Of a DNA stretch of 14,373 bases, positions 7,182 to 14,275 are shown one piece after another; the stretch's first letter is position 1, and each line of letters begins with the position of its first letter. Made by a program: the position numbers and the translations under genes. Source of the DNA: Paraclostridium ghonii. Its GTDB lineage: Bacteria; Bacillota; Clostridia; Peptostreptococcales; Peptostreptococcaceae. The stretch covers positions 1-14,373 of the forward strand of contig NZ_JAKEDR010000083.1 in NCBI RefSeq assembly GCF_023653455.1. Direction: 5' to 3'. The notes beneath the pieces are model-generated. The model searched no databases. It was not told where the DNA came from and saw nothing but the letters and a program-made list of their open reading frames with translations.

Positions 7182-7237
7182 ATACCATATGTAGTAATTA
7201 CTTAGTACATTCTATACCATATATAGTACATATTCAA
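7182..7237 (-). promoter_or_regulatory. nrdDG promoter with paired NrdR boxes
   Basis: Two copies of an NrdR-type 16-mer, ATACCATATGTAGTAA (7182-7197) and ATACCATATATAGTAC (7214-7229), lie exactly 32 bases apart. That is three helical turns, the spacing known for NrdR box pairs. On the minus strand TTGAAT (-35, 7237-7232) and TAGAAT (-10, 7214-7209) are 17 bases apart, so the upstream box fills the spacer and the second lies just past the expected start site near 7202. This layout fits repression by NrdR when dATP is plentiful. The nrdR gene itself is not in the window. Confidence 0.85.
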
Positions 7238-7277
7238 GTTGATTAATATTTATATTTTTTGAATTTATTAAAAGAAC

Positions 7278-7326
7278 AAAAAAGAAACCGCTCTAAATCT
7301 ACACTCTAGATACAGTTTCTTTTTTT
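7278..7326 (-). terminator. Terminator of the O-acylation operon
   Basis: AAAAAAGAAAC (7278-7288) pairs with GTTTCTTTTTT (7315-7325), and inside it ATCTA and TAGAT form a second stem around CACTC. T-rich sequence continues on both sides. It lies about 140 bases past the last gene, beyond the GC-rich repeat, and shields the nrdD promoter from read-through. Confidence 0.72.
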
Positions 7327-7345
7327 ATTTTTTATTTTTATTTTT

Positions 7346-7466
7346 TTGAGCAACGAACGAAGTCGTTTTAGTAACGATACGCGAGCTTGCCGAGTGGACG
7401 TTGACGACATGAAATTTTAGCGACATGAAACAGTTCTCAGACATAGTCGCTCAAGCGAATCGAATT
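7346..7466 (-). repeat. GC-rich dispersed repeat, long copy
   Basis: This markedly GC-rich island starts on the minus strand directly after the stop codon of the DHHW gene (AATTCGATTCGCTTGAGCG), passes through CATGTCGTCAACG and ends in TTCGTTCGTTGCTCAA. It contains several short palindromic words: CATGTCG appears twice, and CGACTTCG and GCGAGC also occur. Its start, middle and end words match the copy at 843-892, which is about 70 bases shorter. No open frame of note lies in it. Together with the nrdD promoter and the terminator it accounts for the 383-base gap between nrdD and the DHHW gene. Confidence 0.6.
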
Positions 7467-8630
7467 TTATATATTATTTAGCACTGGAGCTAATGACGAA
7501 TCTTTAAAAAATGTATTTGCATTATATAAATAAAGTACGTCTGTTACACTTTTTTCTTTCATCAATTTTTCTATATCCTCATAATAATACCTAGGATCTA
7601 CCATTATTATTTCTTTATAGTATGGAGTTAAAAATTGAACAAAACTATTTGCATATGAGTCTTTTACTAATAGTAATACTTTGGAACTTTTACTCGTAGT
7701 GTTTATGTCTACTACAGTATGATTTCCACCTAAAAAAACTTCATATTTGTCTTTTTTGATCAATGTTTTACTATTGTATATAGTAGATGATTTCTTCTTT
7801 TCTTCCTTATATTCTACTATTACTTGATCATTTTTATCTTTTGGTGTATATATATCAACTTTATCAGGATCTACTTTATAACCGCTCTTTGAATATAGTG
7901 TTCCATAAAAATCATTTGAAACTCTATACTTTTCATAGCTATTAGGTTTAACTTTTAATCCTTTTTGTTTCGCAAAATCTAAAAATGCATAATATGCACC
8001 TAATGTAGTCCAGTGATGATCAGTCTTATAATATATATATTCATCTTTATGCTTTCTCATTGAATTTGAAACATTTATAAAAGCTATATTATTCTCAATA
8101 GATTTTGATAATCTATCCAAATACTCTTCTTGATTATAAACAGGTGCAAATGCAGGTAGCTTATCATCTAATATGTTAACTGCATTTGGAGCAATTAGCA
8201 TACTTTGTTCTACATTATTATGTTTCTTTGCAAACTTGTTTATAGCTTCTAGGTTAGCATCTAGATACTCTTCATTAGGTTTTTCAAAGTTTTCTATTAA
8301 GTATCCATCATAACATTTAAATACACCGTTTTCACTATTTTTACCCATCCATGAATCAGTTTTAGTTTTAATTTGAATAAACTTATCCCTTCCTACCATT
8401 TGGTCAACAGCATATTTTTCATATTTTTTAGTATATCTGCCTTCAAATAATCTATCTAATGTAAATTTAGGTTTCTGTTCTAATAATCTATTTTCATTTT
8501 CTGAAAATTTTTTATCTTTACTTATAAGGTTAAGTCCTACAAATAAAAATATAGTTATTAAAAACATCACCCCCATTAATTTAGCATATATATTTTTATA
8601 CTTGAGAGTATTTTTATTTTTAAGTTTCAA
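7467..8630 (-). CDS. DHHW family protein, AlgJ/AlgX-like SGNH O-acetyltransferase
   Basis: This 387-residue protein has one N-terminal membrane anchor (about 18-37), followed by an extracellular domain. The DHHW signature stands at 204-207 (KTDHHWTTLGAYYAF), and a serine block, KDSYANSF, holds Ser325. In AlgX and AlgJ an Asp-x-His pair and a distant Ser form the catalytic triad that transfers acetyl groups to a polysaccharide; Asp204, His206 and Ser325 fit that pattern. It is the last gene of a four-gene operon, 15 bases after the MBOAT gene, and such MBOAT-DHHW pairs acetylate exported glycans. I choose TTG at 8630, since the GGGGTGAGG ribosome site overlaps the in-frame GTG at 8639. Its acceptor is unknown. 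Confidence 0.85.
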   Translation of the reverse strand: MKLKNKNTLKYKNIYAKLMGVMFLITIFLFVGLNLISKDKKFSENENRLLEQKPKFTLDRLFEGRYTKKYEKYAVDQMVGRDKFIQIKTKTDSWMGKNSENGVFKCYDGYLIENFEKPNEEYLDANLEAINKFAKKHNNVEQSMLIAPNAVNILDDKLPAFAPVYNQEEYLDRLSKSIENNIAFINVSNSMRKHKDEYIYYKTDHHWTTLGAYYAFLDFAKQKGLKVKPNSYEKYRVSNDFYGTLYSKSGYKVDPDKVDIYTPKDKNDQVIVEYKEEKKKSSTIYNSKTLIKKDKYEVFLGGNHTVVDINTTSKSSKVLLLVKDSYANSFVQFLTPYYKEIIMVDPRYYYEDIEKLMKEKSVTDVLYLYNANTFFKDSSLAPVLNNI

Positions 8631-8645
8631 TGTCCTCACCCCTTA

Positions 8646-10052
8646 TTAGAATCTAAAGTATAAGAAAGGATTATATGTTTCATTTACTAAATAAGCTATA
8701 CTTAGAAATAATAAAACAAATTGTACTGTTGCCGCCACTGTAACACCTTCCATTTTTCCATTTTTTATAATTTTTTTAAATACCTTATTAAATATAGGTG
8801 TAGAACATAATATTAATATTATTAAAAGAATTAAATTTGTATGTACATAATAAATAAATGCTGAATCAATTATTTTATTTCCATTTAAGAAAAACATTAC
8901 TTTTAGGTACGCTAAAGACTTTTGTATACTTTCAATTCCAAAGAATGTCCATCCAACCATAACTAGCACCATAGTGTATATGTGTTGGATAAAACTAGGG
9001 GTTCTTTCTAGAATATCTTTTAATAAGAACTTTTCTATTGCTAAAATTAATCCGTAATATAATCCCCATAATATAAAGTTCCAATCAGCTCCATGCCAAA
9101 GCCCTGTAAGAAACCATACTATAAATAGATTTCTCAGTTTGAATATAGTACTACATCTATTTCCACCTAAAGGTATATATACATACTCTCTAAACCAACT
9201 TCCTAACGATATATGCCATCTTCTCCAAAACTCAGTTACACTTTTAGATATGTATGGATAGTTAAAATTTTCTATAAAATTAAATCCTAACATTTTACCA
9301 AGACCTATTGCCATATCTGAATAACCACTAAAGTCAAAGTATAGTTGTAAAGTATATGCTACTATAGCAAGCCATGCAGTTAAAACTGATAGTTCACTTA
9401 CATCATACTGTTGTATACTTGTAAATATAATACCAACATTATTAGCAAGTAACACTTTTTTAGCAAGTCCTTTTATAAATCTATCTACTCCTTCTCCAAA
9501 CTTGTTCATGCTGTGGGTTCTATGTTTTAATTGATAATCTATATCTGTATATCTTACAATAGGGCCTGCAACTAGCTGTGGAAACATAGTTACATACAAC
9601 CCAAATGATATCAAGCTTTTTTGAACCTTTACCTTATCTAAATAAACATCAATAACATATGATAATGTTTGGAATGTATAAAATGATATACCAATTGGAA
9701 GTGGAAGCTGATTATATCCGATTTTTAAAGAAAATACGCTATTTATATTATCAATTAAAAATCCATAATATTTGAAAAATCCTAATATACCTAAATTTAC
9801 TAACAATGCAAATATAAATATCCGTTTTGATTTAATTTTATTTCTTCTATATTTATTTAAAAATAATCCTATTAAGTAATCAAATATAGTAGTAAATATC
9901 ATAAGAAAAACATATATAGGTTCTCCCCATGCATAAAAAACTAAACTAATTAGTAATAATACTACATTTTTCATTTTCCTAGGTGAAATATAATATAAAA
10001 TCAAGGTTATAGGTAAAAAAGTAAACAAAAATACTATGCTACTAAAAACCAT
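8646..10052 (-). CDS. MBOAT family membrane O-acyltransferase (AlgI/DltB-like)
   Basis: This 468-residue integral membrane protein closely follows the AlgI pattern: LPLPIGISFYTFQTLSYVID (117-136), FPQLVAGPIVRY (157-168), FWRRWHISLGSWFREYVYIP (275-294) with His280, and LWHGADWNFILWG (318-330) with His320. His320 is the conserved MBOAT histidine. Such proteins pass an acyl group, usually acetyl from acetyl-CoA, across the membrane to an extracellular transferase, here most likely the DHHW protein encoded next. No dltA, dltC or dltD is nearby, so teichoic acid D-alanylation is unlikely. AGGAGAGG lies 8 bases before the ATG. It follows the DUF4358 gene by 18 bases in the operon. Confidence 0.93.
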   Translation of the reverse strand: MVFSSIVFLFTFLPITLILYYISPRKMKNVVLLLISLVFYAWGEPIYVFLMIFTTIFDYLIGLFLNKYRRNKIKSKRIFIFALLVNLGILGFFKYYGFLIDNINSVFSLKIGYNQLPLPIGISFYTFQTLSYVIDVYLDKVKVQKSLISFGLYVTMFPQLVAGPIVRYTDIDYQLKHRTHSMNKFGEGVDRFIKGLAKKVLLANNVGIIFTSIQQYDVSELSVLTAWLAIVAYTLQLYFDFSGYSDMAIGLGKMLGFNFIENFNYPYISKSVTEFWRRWHISLGSWFREYVYIPLGGNRCSTIFKLRNLFIVWFLTGLWHGADWNFILWGLYYGLILAIEKFLLKDILERTPSFIQHIYTMVLVMVGWTFFGIESIQKSLAYLKVMFFLNGNKIIDSAFIYYVHTNLILLIILILCSTPIFNKVFKKIIKNGKMEGVTVAATVQFVLLFLSIAYLVNETYNPFLYFRF

Positions 10053-10070
10053 TGCTTTTACCTCTCCTTC

Positions 10071-10541
10071 TTAATTTTTAATACTATCTTTAAATGCAGT
10101 AGTCAGTTTATCTACATCTTTTGATACTGCATAAAACACGTATTCACCTTTACTCTTTACTTCATAATCTTGAAGTAATGCTACTTGCTTAGGCCCATAC
10201 CCACTAAAACTTTCGACTTGTTTGTTTACTCTGCTATCTATAGTATCTTCTATTCCTTGAACTTGTCCCTTATCTTTTACTTTTATTACAAGCATCTCCT
10301 CTACATCCATTGTTGATTTAGGTATGTATATTGCAAAATCTTCAAATTCACTGGAGTTTAATCCATAAAATCTTTTTAGTGATTTGCTATCACTTTTCTC
10401 CATATTATTTAGATTAACTTTTTTGCCAATATATTCAGTTATACTGCTTATAGGCTTATCATTATTAACCCCACACCTACTTACAACAAATATAGTACAT
10501 ACAAAGCAACTTGCTAAAATACACTTTTTTAATCTATTCAA
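10071..10541 (-). CDS. DUF4358 domain-containing exported protein
   Basis: This small protein of 156 residues has an N-terminal hydrophobic segment (about 7-21) and then an extracytoplasmic domain that resembles DUF4358, including FAIYIPKSTMDVEEMLVIKV and a C-terminal part with YEVKSKGEYVFYAVSKD. Proteins of this family are often encoded beside MBOAT and DHHW genes in Clostridia, but their biochemical role is unknown. VVSRCG at 19-24 resembles a lipobox with Cys23, but arginine just before the cysteine is atypical, so lipid anchoring is uncertain. I choose TTG at 10541, 5 bases after AGGAGTGA; the in-frame GTG at 10550 directly abuts the AGGA. It starts 15 bases after the SGNH gene. Confidence 0.75.
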   Translation of the reverse strand: MNRLKKCILASCFVCTIFVVSRCGVNNDKPISSITEYIGKKVNLNNMEKSDSKSLKRFYGLNSSEFEDFAIYIPKSTMDVEEMLVIKVKDKGQVQGIEDTIDSRVNKQVESFSGYGPKQVALLQDYEVKSKGEYVFYAVSKDVDKLTTAFKDSIKN

Positions 10542-10556
10542 AGCACTCACTCCTAT

Positions 10557-11321
10557 CTATAGGTTAACCTTTTCCTGTAAAATCTTTAAATATCCATCAT
10601 AAAACTTAGCCTTAAAATGTATACCATCTGGTTCATATAAGTTATTCCCTGAACCAATGCTATCATTAATATCTATAAATTTTATATTTAAAGCTTTACA
10701 CATCTCTTCTAATGCCTTATTAAAGCTTTCCACATTTTTAAACTTAGGTTCTTTTACTATAGCTTCTTGTGTTGTTGGTACGATAGAAGTTACATATATT
10801 TTAGAGCTTGGTAATTTACTTTTAATATCTTTAATAAGTGATTCATACTTATTAATAAATTCTTTAGAATTACCAAATAGTTGTAAGTCATTCATTCCAT
10901 AAGTTAAAAATATATTGTTTGGTGAAAGGTTAACAGCTTCTAATACATCTCCTTTTGCTGTTATTACATTTCTTCCTTTGTATGCTACAACTGATGATGA
11001 GCTTAAAAAGTTATATCCAGTTAACCCTTCTCCTCTTGAGTCTCCCATTATAACTGAATCCTCAAATGCTTTTTCAAAATTTATATTCCCTTTATCATCT
11101 TTTGTATCTGAATTGTCTTTGGTATTATTTTGAATTTCACTTCTTATAATTGATATATCTACTGATTCTAATTCTTTGATTTTAGCTACTCCTTGTTCTG
11201 GATTTGCTTCAGTTTCACCAAATTTTAATATATATATATGCCTAGCAAAGCTCAATAGAATTAATATAGATCCTCCTATCAAAACAATTTTTACAGTACG
11301 AACACATAAAACTTTTTTCAT
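10557..11321 (-). CDS. SGNH/GDSL-type hydrolase, membrane-anchored
   Basis: This is the first gene of the O-acylation operon. The 254-residue protein has an N-terminal anchor (about 10-27), a low-complexity charged linker and an SGNH hydrolase domain. The blocks are MGDSRGEG with nucleophile Ser95, a glycine in YKGRN, GMND with Asn144, and PDGIHF with Asp232 and His235, giving a complete catalytic set. It may remove or transfer acetyl groups on the same surface polymer that the MBOAT-DHHW pair modifies; that is inferred from the operon. I choose ATG 11321, preceded by an AGAAGTG site; an in-frame GTG at 11330 lies inside that site. The upstream 120 bases contain two TATAAT words (11376-11381 and 11392-11397, minus strand) without a good -35, so the promoter is not certain. 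Confidence 0.85.
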   Translation of the reverse strand: MKKVLCVRTVKIVLIGGSILILLSFARHIYILKFGETEANPEQGVAKIKELESVDISIIRSEIQNNTKDNSDTKDDKGNINFEKAFEDSVIMGDSRGEGLTGYNFLSSSSVVAYKGRNVITAKGDVLEAVNLSPNNIFLTYGMNDLQLFGNSKEFINKYESLIKDIKSKLPSSKIYVTSIVPTTQEAIVKEPKFKNVESFNKALEEMCKALNIKFIDINDSIGSGNNLYEPDGIHFKAKFYDGYLKILQEKVNL

Positions 11322-11451
11322 AAGTGTCACTTCTTTCTCACATATAATATTGATTTTGTATGTTAAGCAATTAATATTATACTCTTTGTATATTATACTT
11401 GCACATATTTTTTACACATTTTACCATTTTGTTACATATTATATAATAATA

Positions 11452-11484
11452 AAAGACATTGCCAATTTATATGACAATGCCTTT
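11452..11484. terminator. Terminator of the DUF2156 gene
   Basis: AAAGACATTG (11452-11461) and CAATGCCTTT (11475-11484) form a 10-bp stem with one G-U pair around a 13-base loop. On the minus strand it is followed by TTATTATTATAT. It lies 19 bases beyond the stop codon and just upstream of the O-acylation operon's promoter region. Confidence 0.72.
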
Positions 11485-11503
11485 ATTTCAATAGTTAAAA
11501 TTT

Positions 11504-12394
11504 TTATTTTTCTATTACAGTATACTTTTCTGCAAACTTTACTGGATGGTATGAAAGCTTAGCCTTTCTAAGACCTTCTATTCCTAAGTCCTCTTCTCTA
11601 TTTACAAACTCTACATCACTAAATTCATTTAATAAAAACTGTTGGTTAATATAAGGATATAAACCTCGTATATCCCCATTGGCTTTTTCAACATGTATAA
11701 CTGCCATATTATCATTTAACATCTCTCCAATAGAAAATGCTTCTAATTTACAATCAATATATATCCCACTTATTTTTAAAGTGTCTTTTAGCTTTTCATA
11801 GTTTTTAAATATTCTATTTATTGCTTTAAATTCACTATCTAGCTCTATACTTTCTTCTTTATCTTTTGACCAATCTCTTAGTAACTTTATACATTCATCA
11901 AAATCTGATTTTACTAATTTCTTGTATTCTACTCTACCCTCATATTCCTTTATAAAACTATTTAAGTGATTTCTTTTCTTTTGATTTTTTCTTCCTGCTA
12001 AAGTTCTTAAACTCTCTCCTTCATATATATAGTCAAAATTATTACGTTCTTCAATATATTCAAATCTTTCTCCATATAAGCTTTTAAGGTATTCAACAAC
12101 TTCTTTATTTATAGCTTTTAGATGAATAGGTTTTTGTTCTTTTTCAAAATTCTTAATTATAAAGTCGAAAGCTTTATTCATATTCTCTTTGCTTGCTAAA
12201 GGCAATATTATAAATCCTTTATTTTCATACTCACCTGCAACTATAGCAAAATCATCTTGTACATAATATTTTGTCTTATATAAATCTTTCCACATATACA
12301 ATGTAGTAAAACAATATTCACACGCTTCATAATCAACTAAATTAAAATATTTATCTAATATATTTTTACAATCTATATCTATCTCCTTAAACAA
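11504..12394 (-). CDS. DUF2156 domain-containing protein (soluble LPG-synthase-C-like, GNAT fold)
   Basis: This soluble protein of 296 residues has no membrane helices. It matches the DUF2156 family, the C-terminal domain of phosphatidylglycerol lysyltransferases such as MprF, which has a doubled GNAT fold and uses aminoacyl-tRNA. Recognisable parts are a basic block, LAGRKNQKKRNHLNSF (132-147), and the C-terminal FVNREEDLGIEGLRKAKLSY (about 262-281), which is strongly conserved in stand-alone clostridial members. Without the flippase domain, its acceptor need not be a lipid and its function is unknown. I choose TTG at 12394, 7 bases after GGAGGT; the in-frame TTG at 12409 lies over that site. 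It stands alone between terminators. Its promoter shares the GTTAC-N6-GTAAC layout of the symporter and thioredoxin promoters. Confidence 0.85.
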   Translation of the reverse strand: MFKEIDIDCKNILDKYFNLVDYEACEYCFTTLYMWKDLYKTKYYVQDDFAIVAGEYENKGFIILPLASKENMNKAFDFIIKNFEKEQKPIHLKAINKEVVEYLKSLYGERFEYIEERNNFDYIYEGESLRTLAGRKNQKKRNHLNSFIKEYEGRVEYKKLVKSDFDECIKLLRDWSKDKEESIELDSEFKAINRIFKNYEKLKDTLKISGIYIDCKLEAFSIGEMLNDNMAVIHVEKANGDIRGLYPYINQQFLLNEFSDVEFVNREEDLGIEGLRKAKLSYHPVKFAEKYTVIEK

Positions 12395-12430
12395 AATAAC
12401 TACCTCCAAATTAATATATCATACAGTATA

Positions 12431-12478
12431 TTATATCAAATTTAATTGATTTAATTAATTAGTTACTTTTTCGTAACC
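12431..12478 (-). promoter_or_regulatory. DUF2156 gene promoter with GTTAC-N6-GTAAC operator
   Basis: GTTAC (12463-12467) and GTAAC (12474-12478) form an inverted repeat with spacer TTTTTC. On the minus strand three bases (TAA) follow, then TTAATT (-35, 12459-12454), 17 bases and TATAAT (-10, 12436-12431). The arrangement is base-for-base the same as at 4296-4345. It also lies about 125 bases before the divergent peptidase gene, which it could affect too. Confidence 0.65.
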
Positions 12479-12603
12479 TGGTTTTTTGTTATTAAGTTTA
12501 TAAAATCTAAAAGTTGTCACAGTTTTGTTATATCGTGTTTAATTTAAAGTTGTATAATTATATTAGACTTAAATTTATACAGTTATGAGGAGAGGATTAA
12601 AAA

Positions 12604-13497
12604 GTGTCTTGTTCAAAAAGTAAACATAGCATAAAAAGAAGTAACAATTTAAATAATCAAAAACTTAAATTTATTGGTTTACCCATAATCTTATCATTAG
12701 GTATATTTATAGGATATAAAGAAGTTTCAAATGCATTTTCAAGTACTAGTGAATATGCAAACCAAAAAACAATTGAATCATCTAAAGAATTGCTTGAATC
12801 TAAGGATGCTGCAATTCAAAAACTAATTAACTTAGCTCCTACTTACCCTAGAATTTATGACATACTAAAAAATCCAAGTGATTATCCTCCTGAATTTTTA
12901 GTTATGGCTTCAAAAAAACCAGAAACAATAGACTTTGTTGCTGATTTTCCAAAACATAAAGGTGGTAAACCAGAAGAGCCAATGCCTGTAGAGGGAAGTT
13001 ATACTAAAGGTGAAATACCTTTATTTATGCAATGGGATGAAAGATGGGGCTATAATAAATATGGACCAGACTACTTTGCAATTAACGGATGTGGTCCAAC
13101 TGCTTTATCAATGGTTGCAGTAGGTCTTACTGGTAATGAAAACTTCAGTCCGAGATATATAAAAAACTTCAGTGTTAAAAATGGATATCTTGTAGATGGA
13201 GTTGGTACAGCTTGGTCTTTAATGACTGATGGAGCAAAAAAACTTGGTATTAAAGGAAAAGCTATCCCATTAAGTTCTTCAAGTATTGTTTCAAACCTTA
13301 AAAAAGGACATCCTATTATAGCAACTATGGGTCCTGGTCATTTTACAACAGAAGGTCATTATATTGTTTTAACTGGTGTTACTGATGGTGGAAAAATAAT
13401 AGTTAATGACTCTGATAGTAAAAAAAGAAGTAGTGAAACTTGGGATATTGATGTCTTCTTAAAAGAAGCTAAAAATATTTGGGCATTTAGTGTTTAA
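12604..13497 (+). CDS. Secreted C39-like (papain-fold) cysteine peptidase
   Basis: This 297-residue protein has a basic N-terminus and a hydrophobic segment (about 22-40, IGLPIILSLGIFIGY), so it is exported or anchored outside the membrane. Residues 45-140 form a family-less, partly helical linker with proline-rich stretches. The catalytic domain begins at PLFMQWDERWGY and has Cys163 in NGCGPTALSMV, His252 in GHYIVLTG and the polar VNDSDS at 267-272, a complete Cys-His-Asp/Asn set of the peptidase_C39_2 type. It is not part of an ABC bacteriocin exporter. The substrate is unknown; cell-wall peptides or surface proteins are possible. The start is GTG at 12604, 8 bases after GGAGAGG. A TATAAT at 12553-12558 may be the -10, but no good -35 precedes it. 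Confidence 0.85.
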   Translation: MSCSKSKHSIKRSNNLNNQKLKFIGLPIILSLGIFIGYKEVSNAFSSTSEYANQKTIESSKELLESKDAAIQKLINLAPTYPRIYDILKNPSDYPPEFLVMASKKPETIDFVADFPKHKGGKPEEPMPVEGSYTKGEIPLFMQWDERWGYNKYGPDYFAINGCGPTALSMVAVGLTGNENFSPRYIKNFSVKNGYLVDGVGTAWSLMTDGAKKLGIKGKAIPLSSSSIVSNLKKGHPIIATMGPGHFTTEGHYIVLTGVTDGGKIIVNDSDSKKRSSETWDIDVFLKEAKNIWAFSV

Positions 13498-13522
13498 TTT
13501 TAATGCTTATGTTGATTTATAT

Positions 13523-13555
13523 AAAAAAAGCTAACTAAATTTAGTTAGCTTTTTT
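13523..13555. terminator. Bidirectional rho-independent terminator
   Basis: A perfect palindrome, GCTAACTAAA and its complement (13530-13549), is flanked by A7 and T6. It sits between the convergent peptidase (+) and reductase-like (-) genes and can serve both. Confidence 0.88.
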
Positions 13556-13612
13556 ATGTCATATTTTTGTTAAAACATTGACAACAAAAACCCTAATACA
13601 ACTATATTTCTT

Positions 13613-14275
13613 TTAATTTTTTTCTTTCAATAATTCTTCTCTAAATCTTTCAATACTTATTCGATCTATAAAGTCACCTAATTTTTCTCCCATTTGCCCA
13701 TGCTCATTATAATAATCTAGTATTTCTTTTACTAAATTATAGGCTTCTTCTTCATTTAATCCCTTAGTTATTATATCTGCACTTCTTGGATAAAAACCTG
13801 CGCTACCACCTGCCGTTACAAAAAATTTCCCATCTATATCTACCAACACCCCAATATCTTTTGAGTATACACTTGTGCATGCATTTCTACATCCTGCAAC
13901 TCCTATTTTTGTTCTATTTGGTAATATCATTCCATGAAAGTTCTTGCTTATTTTCATTCCTATACCTATGGTTGGATACTTTGAGCGTTTACAAAAATTT
14001 GCTGGACATATCTCTACATTTTTTACTGAGTTTTGATTTTTTACAGCTGGTTCCATCTCTAAATCTTTCCATATATCCTCTAAATATTCTTGTTTTAGAT
14101 TTGTAATAAGAATTCTTTGTCCAGATGTTAGTTTAAGTACTCCATTATACTTTTTTGCAACTTCAGCTATTTTTATAAGCGTTTCAGGTAATACAAATCC
14201 TCCAGGTATATGAGGTGTTATTGCGTATGTTTTTTTTCCATCTTTAATTTTTTGTAAGTTACCATAATCTTTCAT
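13613..14275 (-). CDS. Small nitrite/sulfite reductase-like (siroheme and 4Fe-4S) protein
   Basis: This 220-residue protein is a single nitrite/sulfite reductase unit. An N-terminal ferredoxin-like half-domain (KKTYAITPHIPGGFVLPETL, about 15-34; LTSGQRILI, 49-57) is followed by the siroheme and iron-sulfur part with CPANFC (Cys90, Cys95) and GCRNACTSVYSKDIGV (Cys129, Cys133). It resembles the low-molecular-weight anaerobic sulfite reductases and the so-called NAD(P)/FAD-dependent oxidoreductase fragments of Clostridia. The expected cysteine pattern is C-x5-C and C-x3-C; here the first pair is C-x4-C, one residue short. The substrate could be sulfite, nitrite or another oxyanion, and the electron donor is not encoded nearby. 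AGGAGG lies 10 bases before the ATG at 14275. A TATAAT at about 14328-14333 on the minus strand may be its -10. Confidence 0.78.
   Translation of the reverse strand: MKDYGNLQKIKDGKKTYAITPHIPGGFVLPETLIKIAEVAKKYNGVLKLTSGQRILITNLKQEYLEDIWKDLEMEPAVKNQNSVKNVEICPANFCKRSKYPTIGIGMKISKNFHGMILPNRTKIGVAGCRNACTSVYSKDIGVLVDIDGKFFVTAGGSAGFYPRSADIITKGLNEEEAYNLVKEILDYYNEHGQMGEKLGDFIDRISIERFREELLKEKN

Noticed and set aside
8646..10052. Reading the MBOAT gene as dltB.
   Set aside because: No dltA, dltC or dltD is present, and the partner is a DHHW protein, which fits AlgI/AlgJ-type O-acylation better.
11430..11451. GTAAC-N6-GTAAA on the minus strand upstream of the SGNH operon, resembling the shared operator.
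   Set aside because: The second half-site is degenerate, and the distance to the nearest -10 does not match the fixed layout of the other three promoters.
12585..12623. A 12-codon frame starting at an ATG that overlaps the peptidase ribosome site.
   Set aside because: It has no ribosome site of its own and overlaps the peptidase start in another frame; probably chance.
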